Positions 14,837-21,777 of a stretch of DNA of 37,538 bases are shown one piece after another. The notes under the pieces were generated by a model, which saw only the letters and a program-made list of their open reading frames with translations, ran no database searches and was not told the DNA's origin. The position numbers and the translations under genes were made by a program. The DNA comes from Parcubacteria group bacterium GW2011_GWC1_36_108 (lineage in GTDB: Bacteria > Patescibacteriota > Minisyncoccia > Moranbacterales > GWC2-37-73). Within the stretch, counting starts at the first letter, position 1; every line of letters starts with the position of its first letter. The DNA lies in NCBI GenBank assembly GCA_000991245.1, contig LBRD01000007.1:1-37538 (forward strand). Reading direction: 5' to 3'.

Positions 14837-14954
14837 TGTCATTCCCGCGTAGGCGGGAATCCAGGATATTATCACAAAATTTAATTAATATAATTTGTTG
14901 TTAATTAATATCTCGTGTGCTAATCCTGGATTCCGGGTCAAGCCCGGAATGACA
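14837..14954. repeat. Facing pair of REP-like elements
   Basis: TGTCATTCCCGCGTAGGCGG..AATCCAGGAT at 14837-14866 faces ATCCTGGATTCCGGG..CCCGGAATGACA at 14923-14954. The outer sequences are exact complements, so the pair can fold into one stem with two side hairpins and an AT-rich core. It belongs to the same family as 5731-5974 and 6687-6803. Confidence 0.8.
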
Positions 14955-14968
14955 TTGAAACTAAGCAT

Positions 14969-15169
14969 ATGGACGAAGTACTAAAAAAACTTGAAGAGCA
15001 ACAAATAAAAATAGACGCGATGTATGTGTCTGTAGAAAAACTCAGAAAATATTTTCTTTGGACACTTATTGTAACGATTGTAACAGTGGTGGTGCCGCTA
15101 ATAATATTGGCGATTGCTTTGCCGTTTATGATAAGTACGATCAGTGGAATGTATAGTGGTCTTTTATGA
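14969..15169 (+). CDS. Small membrane protein with N-terminal coiled coil
   Basis: 66 residues. An amphipathic helix (MDEVLKKLEEQQIKIDAMYV) precedes a long hydrophobic stretch (residues about 29-55, FLWTLIVTIVTVVVPLIILA). This fits one long or two short membrane helices. Function unknown. It lies between the REP pair and a strong terminator, which supports a real transcript; no clear Shine-Dalgarno site is visible. Confidence 0.6.
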   Translation: MDEVLKKLEEQQIKIDAMYVSVEKLRKYFLWTLIVTIVTVVVPLIILAIALPFMISTISGMYSGLL

Positions 15170-15207
15170 AAAGTATATTTAGTATAACTTTACCCTGTGC
15201 ATAACTT

Positions 15208-15238
15208 AAAAAAGAGGCTAAAGACAGCCTCTTTTTTG
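15208..15238. terminator. Terminator before the mraZ promoter
   Basis: 12 bp stem AAAAAAGAGGCT / AGCCTCTTTTTT with a 6 nt loop; A and T runs allow both directions. Confidence 0.9.
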
Positions 15239-15253
15239 TTGTTTAAAAATGTG

Positions 15254-15282
15254 TTGACTCTTGGAGCGCTGTGGAGTAATAT
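15254..15282 (+). promoter_or_regulatory. Promoter of the division/cell wall cluster
   Basis: TTGACT (15254-15259), 17 bp spacer, TAATAT (15277-15282), with predicted start near 15289. It lies 180 bp before mraZ and is the likely main promoter for mraZ-rsmH-ftsL-ftsI. Confidence 0.8.
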
Positions 15283-15292
15283 TACATTAAAG

Positions 15293-15317
15293 TGTGGCTA
15301 AGTGGGGAGATGTGTGG
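15293..15317 (+). promoter_or_regulatory. MraZ operator: three TGKGG boxes at 10 bp spacing
   Basis: TGTGG (15293-15297), TGGGG (15303-15307) and TGTGG (15313-15317), each separated by exactly 5 bp. MraZ is known to bind TGGGN repeats separated by 5 bp near the mra promoter in E. coli and GTG-rich repeats in mollicutes. The boxes cover the predicted transcription start, which suits autorepression. Confidence 0.78.
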
Positions 15318-15462
15318 AATTTGAAGTATCTGTTAGGGCAATTCGAATATATTTTTATTTTTGTCACAGAAAAACAATTGCAACTTTTGACATAACACCA
15401 AAGAGACTTGTTTTAAGTGAAAAAATAAAAAATATTCTCATTGCTTTTCAAAAATTAAAAAT

Positions 15463-15897
15463 ATGTTTATTGGAGAATACCAACATAATATTGATCCTAA
15501 AAAGCGACTAGCGCTTCCTTCAAAGTTTCGTAAGGAGCTTGGAACGAAAGTTGTGGTAACTCGCGGACTGGATAAATGTTTGTTTGTGTATCCTGCCAAG
15601 ATTTGGAAAGAGTTGGCGGAAAAACTTGGAACATTGCCGATGGGGGAATCGACAACGCGAAGTTTTGTCCGCTTGATGCTTGCAGGTGCAGTTGAGGGCG
15701 ATATGGATAGTCAGGGAAGAGTGCTTTTGCCGGAATATCTGAAAGAATATGCTGGTTTGGACAAGAATGTGACTGTGGCTGGACTTTTCAATCGTTTGGA
15801 AATTTGGGATGAAAAGAAATGGAATATATATAAAACAAAGGCTGAAGAAAACACCGATGAAATTGCTGAACAATTGGGAAAACTGGGAATATATTAA
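15463..15897 (+). CDS. mraZ: Transcriptional regulator MraZ
   Basis: 144 residues with the two SpoVT/AbrB-like halves of MraZ: MFIGEYQHNIDPKKRLALPS at the start with the FRKEL continuation, and GDMDSQGRVLLPEYLKEYAG at about 83-104. MraZ forms a ring that binds repeated DNA boxes and controls the division/cell wall cluster; here three such boxes sit at the promoter. It is the first gene of the cluster. The 145 bp before the ATG is an AT-rich leader without a Shine-Dalgarno site. Confidence 0.96.
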   Translation: MFIGEYQHNIDPKKRLALPSKFRKELGTKVVVTRGLDKCLFVYPAKIWKELAEKLGTLPMGESTTRSFVRLMLAGAVEGDMDSQGRVLLPEYLKEYAGLDKNVTVAGLFNRLEIWDEKKWNIYKTKAEENTDEIAEQLGKLGIY

Positions 15898-15899
15898 GA

Positions 15900-16012
15900 A
15901 ATAATTTTGTAATTTTTAATTTTATAATTTTTAAATAATTTCTTAATTCTAAAATGTTTAAACATTAAAAATTTTGATTTATTTATAAAATTAAAAATTT
16001 GAAATTAAAAAT
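15900..16012 (+). repeat. Short-word spacer (AATTTTTAA type) before rsmH
   Basis: AATTTTTAATTTTATAATTT on the left and ATTAAAAATTTGAAATTAAA on the right, with a central AAATGTTTAAACATT palindrome; the halves are approximate complements. Confidence 0.65.
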
Positions 16013-16015
16013 TTA

Positions 16016-16966
16016 ATGCAAAGCGTACACAAGACCGTACTATTGATGGAAACGATTGAGGCTTTGCAGTTAAAACCTGGCATGATTGTTGTTGATGCAA
16101 CATTGGGTGGTGGTGGACATAGTTTGGAAGTTCTTAAAAAAATTGGAAAAACAGGAAAGCTCATTGCATTTGATCGCGACATTGACGCCATTGATCGCTT
16201 TAAAAAAAGAATTGAAGTTGGGAGTGCTGAGGTTCATGATGAAAACATTAAATTGTTTCATGACAATTATTCAGCCCTAAAAGATAGACTAACTTCAATC
16301 GATATTTTTTCAGTCGATGCAATCTTGGCGGATTTGGGAATTTCATCTGATCAACTTGTTGATGAAAAAAGAGGGATCAGTTTTCAAGGCGACTCTCCTT
16401 TGGATATGCGAATGGATATGACAAAGGGAATAACCGCTGCAGAAATTGTTAACACATATGATGAGCAGGATTTGATTAGAGTGCTCAAAGAATTTGGGGA
16501 TGAAAAATATGCAAGCTCAATAGTGAGGAATATTATTGCTGAGCGCAGTATAAAACCATTTTCTTATACAGCTGAATTGGTGGAAATAATTGAAAGATCT
16601 GTTCCGGGAATGTATAAAAGAAAAAAAATACACCCAGCAACAAAAACATTTCAAGCGCTAAGGATAGAAGTGAACAAGGAGCTGGAAGCACTGAGTTCGT
16701 TTCTTTCTCAGGCAGTTGAAATTTTGAAAACAAATGGTAGGTTGGCGATCATCACTTTTCATTCAGGTGAAGATGCATTGGTAAAATGGACACTGCGGGA
16801 AAATGCAAGGGGATGCATTTGCCCACCGGAATTTCCAGTGTGTCGTTGCCAGCAAAAGCCAATTGTTGAATTGATCACGCGAAAGCCAATTGTGCCTAGC
16901 GAGAATGAAGTTTTGTCCAATCCTCGCGCTCGAAGTGCGAAGTTGCGAGTTGCGGAGAGGGTATGA
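16016..16966 (+). CDS. rsmH: 16S rRNA m4C1402 methyltransferase RsmH
   Basis: The 316-residue length is typical. SAM-binding motif I is VDATLGGGGHSLEVLKKI at about 26-43; further landmarks are ADLGISSDQLVDEKRGISFQ, DSPLDMRMD, HPATKTFQALRIEVNKELEA and the Cys-rich ENARGCICPPEFPVCRC loop. It methylates N4 of C1402 in the decoding centre. It sits second in the cluster after mraZ, its conserved place. Confidence 0.97.
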   Translation: MQSVHKTVLLMETIEALQLKPGMIVVDATLGGGGHSLEVLKKIGKTGKLIAFDRDIDAIDRFKKRIEVGSAEVHDENIKLFHDNYSALKDRLTSIDIFSVDAILADLGISSDQLVDEKRGISFQGDSPLDMRMDMTKGITAAEIVNTYDEQDLIRVLKEFGDEKYASSIVRNIIAERSIKPFSYTAELVEIIERSVPGMYKRKKIHPATKTFQALRIEVNKELEALSSFLSQAVEILKTNGRLAIITFHSGEDALVKWTLRENARGCICPPEFPVCRCQQKPIVELITRKPIVPSENEVLSNPRARSAKLRVAERV

Positions 16967-17066
16967 ACATGACAACTGACAACTAACAACTGACAACGAG
17001 AAATTGATATTGATTTCTAATTTAAAAATGTTGTAGGTTGTACGTTGTAGGTTGTGAGTAATTAAT
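16967..17066 (+). repeat. Short-word inverted spacer (ACAACTG / GTTGTAG)
   Basis: GACAACTGACAACTAACAAC on the left, TTGTAGGTTGTACGTTGTAG on the right, approximate complements around a GAAATTGATATTGATTTC centre. Confidence 0.7.
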
Positions 17067-17096
17067 TTTTTATTTCTCTGGGGGGAACCATGAGAA

Positions 17097-17504
17097 ATGA
17101 TGAAAAGAACTGTTGTTATCAGGAAAAATTCCTGTATTTGGCAACCAAAAACAAAAAGAAAAATAGAGCTGCTTAAAGTGGCTTCAAAATCCAACACCGC
17201 TGGCTTTATCAGTCCGGTGCTTGTTGTGCTTGTTTGCACGGCATTTTCTGGATTATTCTATATTTATTCAGTAAATCAAACAGCTGTTAAGGGTATTTCT
17301 ATTCGTAACGCTGAAAAAGAACTTTCAAGTCAGAAAAAAAATAATGAATCGCTCAAAATTAAAGAAGCAGAATTGAAATCTTTGTATCGCATTGAAGAGG
17401 CTTCAACACAATTGAATATGTCTCCAGCTGTCAGTGTGCGATATCTTGAAGAAAGTCCGTCTGTTGCCTATGTTGATGTGACGAAAGATCGAAAAATTGA
17501 GTAG
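17097..17504 (+). CDS. ftsL: FtsL-like division protein
   Basis: 135 residues. A basic cytoplasmic N-terminus is followed by one membrane helix at about 40-60 (FISPVLVVLVCTAFSGLFYI), then an extracytoplasmic coiled coil (AEKELSSQKKNNESLKIKEA). This is the bitopic FtsL/DivIC layout, and the position between rsmH and the ftsI-type PBP is where ftsL lies in most bacteria. Sequence identity in this family is always low, so the call rests on topology and context. Two adjacent ATGs (17097, 17100) are possible starts. Confidence 0.8.
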   Translation: MMKRTVVIRKNSCIWQPKTKRKIELLKVASKSNTAGFISPVLVVLVCTAFSGLFYIYSVNQTAVKGISIRNAEKELSSQKKNNESLKIKEAELKSLYRIEEASTQLNMSPAVSVRYLEESPSVAYVDVTKDRKIE

Positions 17505-17532
17505 TTAAATGATACGATAGAAATAGGCTGAT

Positions 17533-19431
17533 ATGAATAAGGCAAAAGTAATACAACACAGAAATCCAAATCACAAAACTTCAGAAAAAAACTGGAGGAT
17601 TAATGGTTTGGTTTTTTTTATTTTATTTTTTGCGGCAGCTATTCTTGGAAAGTTGTATATACTGCAGGTTGCAAGGCACAGTGTATATGTCGCAATAGCT
17701 GAAAATCAACACAATAGCAAGACGAAACTTCAAGCAATGCGCGGAGAGATTTTTCTGCAAGATGAAAACGAGCCATATCCCGTGGCTGTGAACAGGGAAT
17801 TGCAAATGGCATATGCTGTTCCACGTGAAATGAAAGAATTGGAAAGTGCAACTGAAAACTTATCATCAATCTTGAGTTTGGATAAAAATATGCTTAAGGA
17901 CAAATTGGATAGTCCTGAGGATATGTTTGAAATTCTCAAACACAAGCTTTCGGAAGATGAGGTTCAAAAAATCAGGGATGCAAAAATTGCCGGAATATAT
18001 TTGATTGGAGAAAATTTTCGTTATTATCCAGCAGGCGAGCTTGCCGCACAAACGGTTGGTTTTGTTGGTTCAAATGGCGAACTCCAAAAAGGAATGTATG
18101 GTCTTGAAGCAGCATTTCAAGAACGGTTGGAAGGAATCTCTGGCTCTCGCAGTCAAGAAGGAGATGCGCGCGGAAGGTGGATACCTGTTTCAGATAGAGA
18201 AGTGCAAGAAGCTCAAAATGGTGGCGATCTTATTTTGACAATAAATCACACGGTGCAGTTTGAGGTGGAAAAAATTCTAAAGGAAACGATGGAAAAGTTT
18301 AGTGCGGACAAGGCAACCGCAGTTGTGATGGATCCAAAAACCGGAAAAATTTTAGCACTGGCAAATCAACCAAGTTTTAATCCAAATGATTTTTCTTCCA
18401 CGGAAGACATTTCTCGCTTTGTTAATCCTGCAGTAAGCGAACCATATGAATCAGGATCAGTTTTCAAGGCCTTCACTGAAGCGATAGGCATAGATGATGG
18501 AAAGATAAATGCAGACACCACATATGTTGACACGGGGGTCGTGGTTGAGGCTGGATATGAAATTCATAATTCTGATATGAAAGCCAATGGTGTTCAAACA
18601 ATGACAGAGGTTTTGGAGAAGTCATTGAATACTGGCGTTATTTATATCGAGAAACTTGTTGGTAACAAGAATTTTGCTGATTATGTCGAAAGATTTGGTT
18701 TTGGACAAAAAACCGGCATTGAATTGCCGGGGGAGGTTCCAGGGAATACTAGAAATTTGCTTAATCCAAAAACGACAATCAATTTTTTCACAGCTTCTTT
18801 TGGGCAAGGTATTTCAGTAACACCAATTCAACTTGCTGCGGCATTTGGCGCTCTTGCTAACAAGGGCACATTGATGAAACCTCAAATTATTGATGAGATT
18901 CGTTATTCTGATGGGCGTAGCGAAAAAATCGAGCCAAAAGAAGTGCGCCAAGTTGTTACTGAAAATTCTGCTGAGCAAGTTTCAAAAATGCTTAGATCAG
19001 TTGTAGTAAACGGTCACGGCAAACAGGCTGATGTCCCAGGATATTTGGTTGGAGGAAAAACTGGAACAGCTCAGGTTGCCAAATCTGGTTCAAAAGGTTA
19101 TGAAGAAGGAATGAATATTGGTTCGTTTGCTGGCTATGCTCCAACAAATGATGCTAGATTTGTTGTGTTGGTAAAAATCGTAAATCCAAAAGGCGTGCAA
19201 TGGGCGGAAACATCAGCGGCTCCTGCCTTTGGAAAGATTATGAAATTTTTGTTGGAATATTATAAAGTAAAGCCGACAGAAGATCCGACAACCAGTTCGA
19301 TGTATAAAACATATCAAACTGAAATTAAGCCGGTGGAAGCTGCTGCGCCGCCAACTCCTGAACCTAGCGATAAAAAGAAAAAATCGGATAATAAAAAAGA
19401 TTCAGATAAAGTAATTACATCCACAGACTAA
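17533..19431 (+). CDS. ftsI: Division transpeptidase, PBP2x/FtsI family
   Basis: 632 residues, class B penicillin-binding protein that crosslinks septal peptidoglycan. Membrane anchor at about 26-44; PBP dimer domain about 50-220. The transpeptidase motifs are intact: SVFK with nucleophile Ser309, SLN at 364-366, KTG at 509-511. The C-terminus is a Pro/Lys-rich low-complexity tail (EPSDKKKKSDNKK). It is encoded 28 bp after ftsL and 18 bp before murF. Confidence 0.95.
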   Translation: MNKAKVIQHRNPNHKTSEKNWRINGLVFFILFFAAAILGKLYILQVARHSVYVAIAENQHNSKTKLQAMRGEIFLQDENEPYPVAVNRELQMAYAVPREMKELESATENLSSILSLDKNMLKDKLDSPEDMFEILKHKLSEDEVQKIRDAKIAGIYLIGENFRYYPAGELAAQTVGFVGSNGELQKGMYGLEAAFQERLEGISGSRSQEGDARGRWIPVSDREVQEAQNGGDLILTINHTVQFEVEKILKETMEKFSADKATAVVMDPKTGKILALANQPSFNPNDFSSTEDISRFVNPAVSEPYESGSVFKAFTEAIGIDDGKINADTTYVDTGVVVEAGYEIHNSDMKANGVQTMTEVLEKSLNTGVIYIEKLVGNKNFADYVERFGFGQKTGIELPGEVPGNTRNLLNPKTTINFFTASFGQGISVTPIQLAAAFGALANKGTLMKPQIIDEIRYSDGRSEKIEPKEVRQVVTENSAEQVSKMLRSVVVNGHGKQADVPGYLVGGKTGTAQVAKSGSKGYEEGMNIGSFAGYAPTNDARFVVLVKIVNPKGVQWAETSAAPAFGKIMKFLLEYYKVKPTEDPTTSSMYKTYQTEIKPVEAAAPPTPEPSDKKKKSDNKKDSDKVITSTD

Positions 19432-19434
19432 AAA

Positions 19435-19443
19435 TGCTATAAT
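19435..19443 (+). promoter_or_regulatory. Extended -10 promoter, leaderless murF
   Basis: TGC followed by perfect TATAAT (19438-19443), then exactly 6 nt to the murF ATG at 19450, inside the short ftsI-murF gap. It may give murF its own leaderless transcript. Confidence 0.6.
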
Positions 19444-19449
19444 AAAAGT

Positions 19450-20745
19450 ATGAAATCAAAGAAAATAATTTATTTGGAAAAGATTTTGCGCGCAATGGCG
19501 GTGGTTGTCTTAAAAAGGCATAAGCCCAAAATTGTCGCAATCACAGGTTCGGTTGGAAAGTCATCCACCAAGGCTGCTGTTTTTGCTGTGCTTTCTTCCA
19601 AATTTTATGTTCGTGAGAATCAAAAAAATTATAACAATGAAATAGGCATACCACTGACCATTATCGGAGCGGATAGTGGCGGCAGGAATATTTTCAAGTG
19701 GCTCTGGATTTTTTTTAAGTGGATTTTGGTAATTATTTTTCCCAAATATCCTGAAATATTAATATTGGAACTTGGCGTCGATCGCGTGGGGGATATGAAA
19801 TATTTTATGTCTTTTATAAAGCCGACAGTCGGCGTGGTTACAAATGTTTCACTTAGTCATATTGAATTTTTTAAAACTGTTGAAAATATTGCCAAGGAGA
19901 AAAGGGTTTTAATAGAATCAGTTGATAGTAATGGTTGGGCCATTTTGAATCAGGATGATGAAAACACAATTAAAATGAGTCAGAATACTGACGCGCAAGT
20001 TATTTCTTTTGGACAAAGTGAAGATGCAAAAGTAAACGCTTCTAATCTTGTTTATAATTATCAAGAAAACAAGCCGGAAGGAATAAGTTTCAAATTGAAT
20101 TATGAAGGAAAAAATATTCCAATCAGATTGAAAAATATTTTGGCAGGGCATTATGTGTATGCAGCTTTGGTTGGCGTGGCTGCAGGAATTGTTTTTAAGA
20201 TTAATTTGGTTGATATTGCTAATGCTCTTGAAAAATTTCGTTCTCCGCAGGGGAGAATGAATTTGCTTGATGGAAAATCTGGCAGCTATATTATTGATGA
20301 CACATATAACGCTTCGCCAATGTCTATGCTTGCAGCGCTCAGTGTGCTTGAGCAATTGAAGGCGCAGCGCAAAATTGCAGTGCTGGGTGATATGCTGGAA
20401 TTGGGAGATCTGACTGAATCTGGTCATCGTGAAATTGGCAAAAAAATATCTTCAGCCAAAATCGATATTCTTGTTGCTGTTGGTCAGCGTATGAAATTTG
20501 CTGTGGCTGAGCTTGTGGCGCTTGGATTTCCGCCAGCAAATATTTTTCAATTTGATGATCCAATAAGCGCTAGTGAAAAAGTTTTGGAATTTTTAACGGC
20601 AGATGATTTTGTGTTGATTAAGGGTTCGCAGGGAATGCGAATGGAAAAGATAACCGAAAAAATCTTGGCAAATACGCAAAATTCAGAAAATCTTTTGTGC
20701 AGACAGTCAAAACAATGGCGAAATATTCCTTTTGTTAAGCCATAA
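19450..20745 (+). CDS. murF: MurF-like UDP-MurNAc-tripeptide D-Ala-D-Ala ligase lacking the N-terminal domain
   Basis: 431 residues. P-loop GSVGKSS at 33-39 (Lys37), followed by the central ATPase domain and the C-terminal domain with AVLGDMLELGDLTESGHREI and the NASPMSMLAAL segment, both MurF-like. Canonical MurF carries about 80-100 extra N-terminal residues that bind the UDP part; here they are replaced by a short basic helix. A hydrophobic insert (FKWLWIFFKWILVIIFPKYP, about 77-96) may hold it at the membrane. MurF adds D-Ala-D-Ala to the cell wall precursor; a related Mur ligase substrate cannot be excluded. Confidence 0.88.
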   Translation: MKSKKIIYLEKILRAMAVVVLKRHKPKIVAITGSVGKSSTKAAVFAVLSSKFYVRENQKNYNNEIGIPLTIIGADSGGRNIFKWLWIFFKWILVIIFPKYPEILILELGVDRVGDMKYFMSFIKPTVGVVTNVSLSHIEFFKTVENIAKEKRVLIESVDSNGWAILNQDDENTIKMSQNTDAQVISFGQSEDAKVNASNLVYNYQENKPEGISFKLNYEGKNIPIRLKNILAGHYVYAALVGVAAGIVFKINLVDIANALEKFRSPQGRMNLLDGKSGSYIIDDTYNASPMSMLAALSVLEQLKAQRKIAVLGDMLELGDLTESGHREIGKKISSAKIDILVAVGQRMKFAVAELVALGFPPANIFQFDDPISASEKVLEFLTADDFVLIKGSQGMRMEKITEKILANTQNSENLLCRQSKQWRNIPFVKP

Positions 20746-20753
20746 ATTTTGAG

Positions 20754-20762
20754 TTATCCACA
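20754..20762 (+). promoter_or_regulatory. Single DnaA-box match
   Basis: TTATCCACA, the perfect consensus, but a single copy; it may be chance or a titration/regulatory site upstream of the next promoter. Confidence 0.3.
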
Positions 20763-20777
20763 GGTCATCAATTCCAA

Positions 20778-20806
20778 TTGACTTTTTGTCAAAAAAGGAG
20801 TATAAT
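20778..20806 (+). promoter_or_regulatory. Strong promoter of the small HTH-like gene
   Basis: TTGACT (20778-20783), 17 bp spacer, perfect TATAAT (20801-20806). Almost the same as 6132-6160, including TTTTTG at the start and AAGGAG at the end of the spacer. Confidence 0.88.
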
Positions 20807-20863
20807 AAAAATATAGAGGTAGGAGAAAAATAAAGAGAACAAAGCAGAACAAAATAGGGGTTG

Positions 20864-20932
20864 TTCAAAGTTTGGTGTAAGTCTGCACTTTGAAAACAGA
20901 AGACAGTTTCCGGATGGGAGTTGTCTTCTGTT
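20864..20932 (+). ncRNA. Structured 5' leader of the small HTH-like gene
   Basis: The predicted leader is about 175 nt. It contains an 8 bp stem TTCAAAGT / ACTTTGAA (20864-20871 with 20887-20894), directly followed by a perfect 11 bp stem AACAGAAGACA / TGTCTTCTGTT (20895-20905 with 20922-20932) around a 16 nt loop. There is no T run, so it is not a terminator. It could be a cis-regulatory RNA; no known riboswitch class was recognised. Confidence 0.55.
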
Positions 20933-20986
20933 TGTTAAAGAAGTTATTTGTCAACAAAATATTTCACAAGAAAGGAGGTGAGTACG

Positions 20987-21205
20987 ATGACTGCAAGCAG
21001 GCGAGAATTTTTCAGAACTTCGAAAAATTTGGCAAGGGAATTGGGAGTTGGGAAAACAGCGTTTCGCATGTTTCTCCTTGGTTACCCAAGATTGTCGCTG
21101 GCTAATACTAACAATGATGACATCAGAAGGTCTTTGAAGTATGCTGATGAAGTTGTTAGTAAAAAAGAGCACAAGTCCGTTATTCCATATCTTCTTATGA
21201 TATAG
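20987..21205 (+). CDS. Small HTH-like protein, 72 residues
   Basis: The start is fixed by AAAGGAGGTGA (20971-20981) 7 nt before the ATG at 20987; an upstream in-frame ATG at 20948 would place this site inside the gene. The protein has NLARELGVGKTAFRMFLLGY followed by PRLS and later DDIRRSLKYADEV. This resembles a LacI-type DNA-binding headpiece (LA...GVS..TVSR.LNG.P.VS...R..V..AA). It has no effector domain. The assignment is inference by eye. Strong promoter, structured leader and strong terminator make it a stand-alone unit. Confidence 0.7.
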   Translation: MTASRREFFRTSKNLARELGVGKTAFRMFLLGYPRLSLANTNNDDIRRSLKYADEVVSKKEHKSVIPYLLMI

Positions 21206-21282
21206 CCCTTGGCGCATTCAAATGAATGCAATTTATTTTTCGGTTAATATAACTGAAATTATAAATGTGCCAAGGGTTTTTT
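21206..21282 (+). terminator. Branched terminator of the small HTH-like gene
   Basis: CCCTTGGC / GCCAAGGG outer stem enclosing GCATTC AAAT GAATGC and a GGTTA..TAACT hairpin, followed by T6. It starts directly at the stop codon and resembles the branched terminators at 5651 and 6605. Confidence 0.85.
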
Positions 21283-21409
21283 CTTTGTCTTGATTATTTT
21301 GTTATTTATGTTAAACTGGCTACTGTTGCGGTTTTATGTTAACTGATTATTTCTTTTTGTTTGGAAATTGTAAATTAGAAATTGGAAATTACATGCGTAG
21401 CATGTGCAT

Positions 21410-21481
21410 GTCGCTATCGTCTAACGGTTAGGACATCAGGTTCTCATCCTGGAAATCGGAGTTCGATTCTCCGTAGCGATA
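21410..21481 (+). tRNA. tRNA-Glu (CUC)
   Basis: 72 nt cloverleaf. Acceptor GTCGCTA / TAGCGAT (first pair G-U), D arm GTC..GAC, anticodon stem TCAGG / CCTGG with loop TTCTCAT giving anticodon CTC, T arm CGGAG TTCGATT CTCCG, discriminator A, no encoded CCA. CTC reads GAG only, so another Glu tRNA (UUC) should exist elsewhere. Confidence 0.93.
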
Positions 21482-21487
21482 CAATAT

Positions 21488-21522
21488 AATTTAAAAACTC
21501 CCCATAAGGGAGTTTTTAAATT
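21488..21522. terminator. tRNA-Glu terminator
   Basis: 15 bp stem AATTTAAAAACTCCC / GGGAGTTTTTAAATT with a CATAA loop. It is the centre of a longer inverted repeat, 21462-21548. Confidence 0.85.
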
Positions 21523-21533
21523 GTTCTTATTTT

Positions 21534-21548
21534 CTACGGAGAATCGAA
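21534..21548 (-). repeat. Inverted copy of the tRNA-Glu T-arm/acceptor end
   Basis: CTACGGAGAATCGAA is the exact reverse complement of 21462-21476 in the tRNA. It lies at the mirror position about the terminator, with 11 nt unpaired on each side. Confidence 0.85.
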
Positions 21549-21743
21549 GGGTCATCTCGTATGTGAACGAGATGACGGGCAGAAGTGAATGTTGAGCGGA
21601 GGCGAAACAAATGAACGTAGATAAATGTGACCATAGGAACATTTAGCTCTGCCCAGGGCAACGAACAATTAGTAAATTGTGAGGCGAAAATTAGATACGA
21701 GCTTTCTGTGTGTAGCACCCCGACTGCGAGTCGGAGCGAGCAG

Positions 21744-21777
21744 GATTCTCCGTAGCGATACAATATAATTTAAAAAC
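21744..21777 (+). repeat. Direct duplication of the tRNA-Glu 3' end
   Basis: 34 bp identical to 21465-21498: the last 17 bases of the tRNA (GATTCTCCGTAGCGATA) plus the flanking CAATATAATTTAAAAAC. The copies are 279 bp apart. Such a repeat is what integration at a tRNA gene leaves (attL/attR) or a tandem duplication. The 195 bp between (21549-21743) holds no convincing gene but can fold: GTCATCTCG..CGAGATGAC, GGGCAGA..TCTGCCC, CCGACT GCG AGTCGG. Confidence 0.8.

Noticed and set aside
15385-15420. Second promoter inside the mraZ leader (TTGACA at about 15387)
   Set aside because: No acceptable -10 box at the right distance.
15302-15511. 69-codon frame in the mraZ leader
   Set aside because: It overlaps the MraZ boxes and the start of mraZ in another frame, with no Shine-Dalgarno site or recognisable content.
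20754-20762. Replication origin at the DnaA box
   Set aside because: Only one box, with no dnaA/dnaN nearby and no cluster of boxes.
21436-21763. Two reverse-strand reading frames over tRNA-Glu and its flank
   Set aside because: Part lies antisense to the tRNA and the rest in the hairpin-rich segment; no start signal and no family resemblance.
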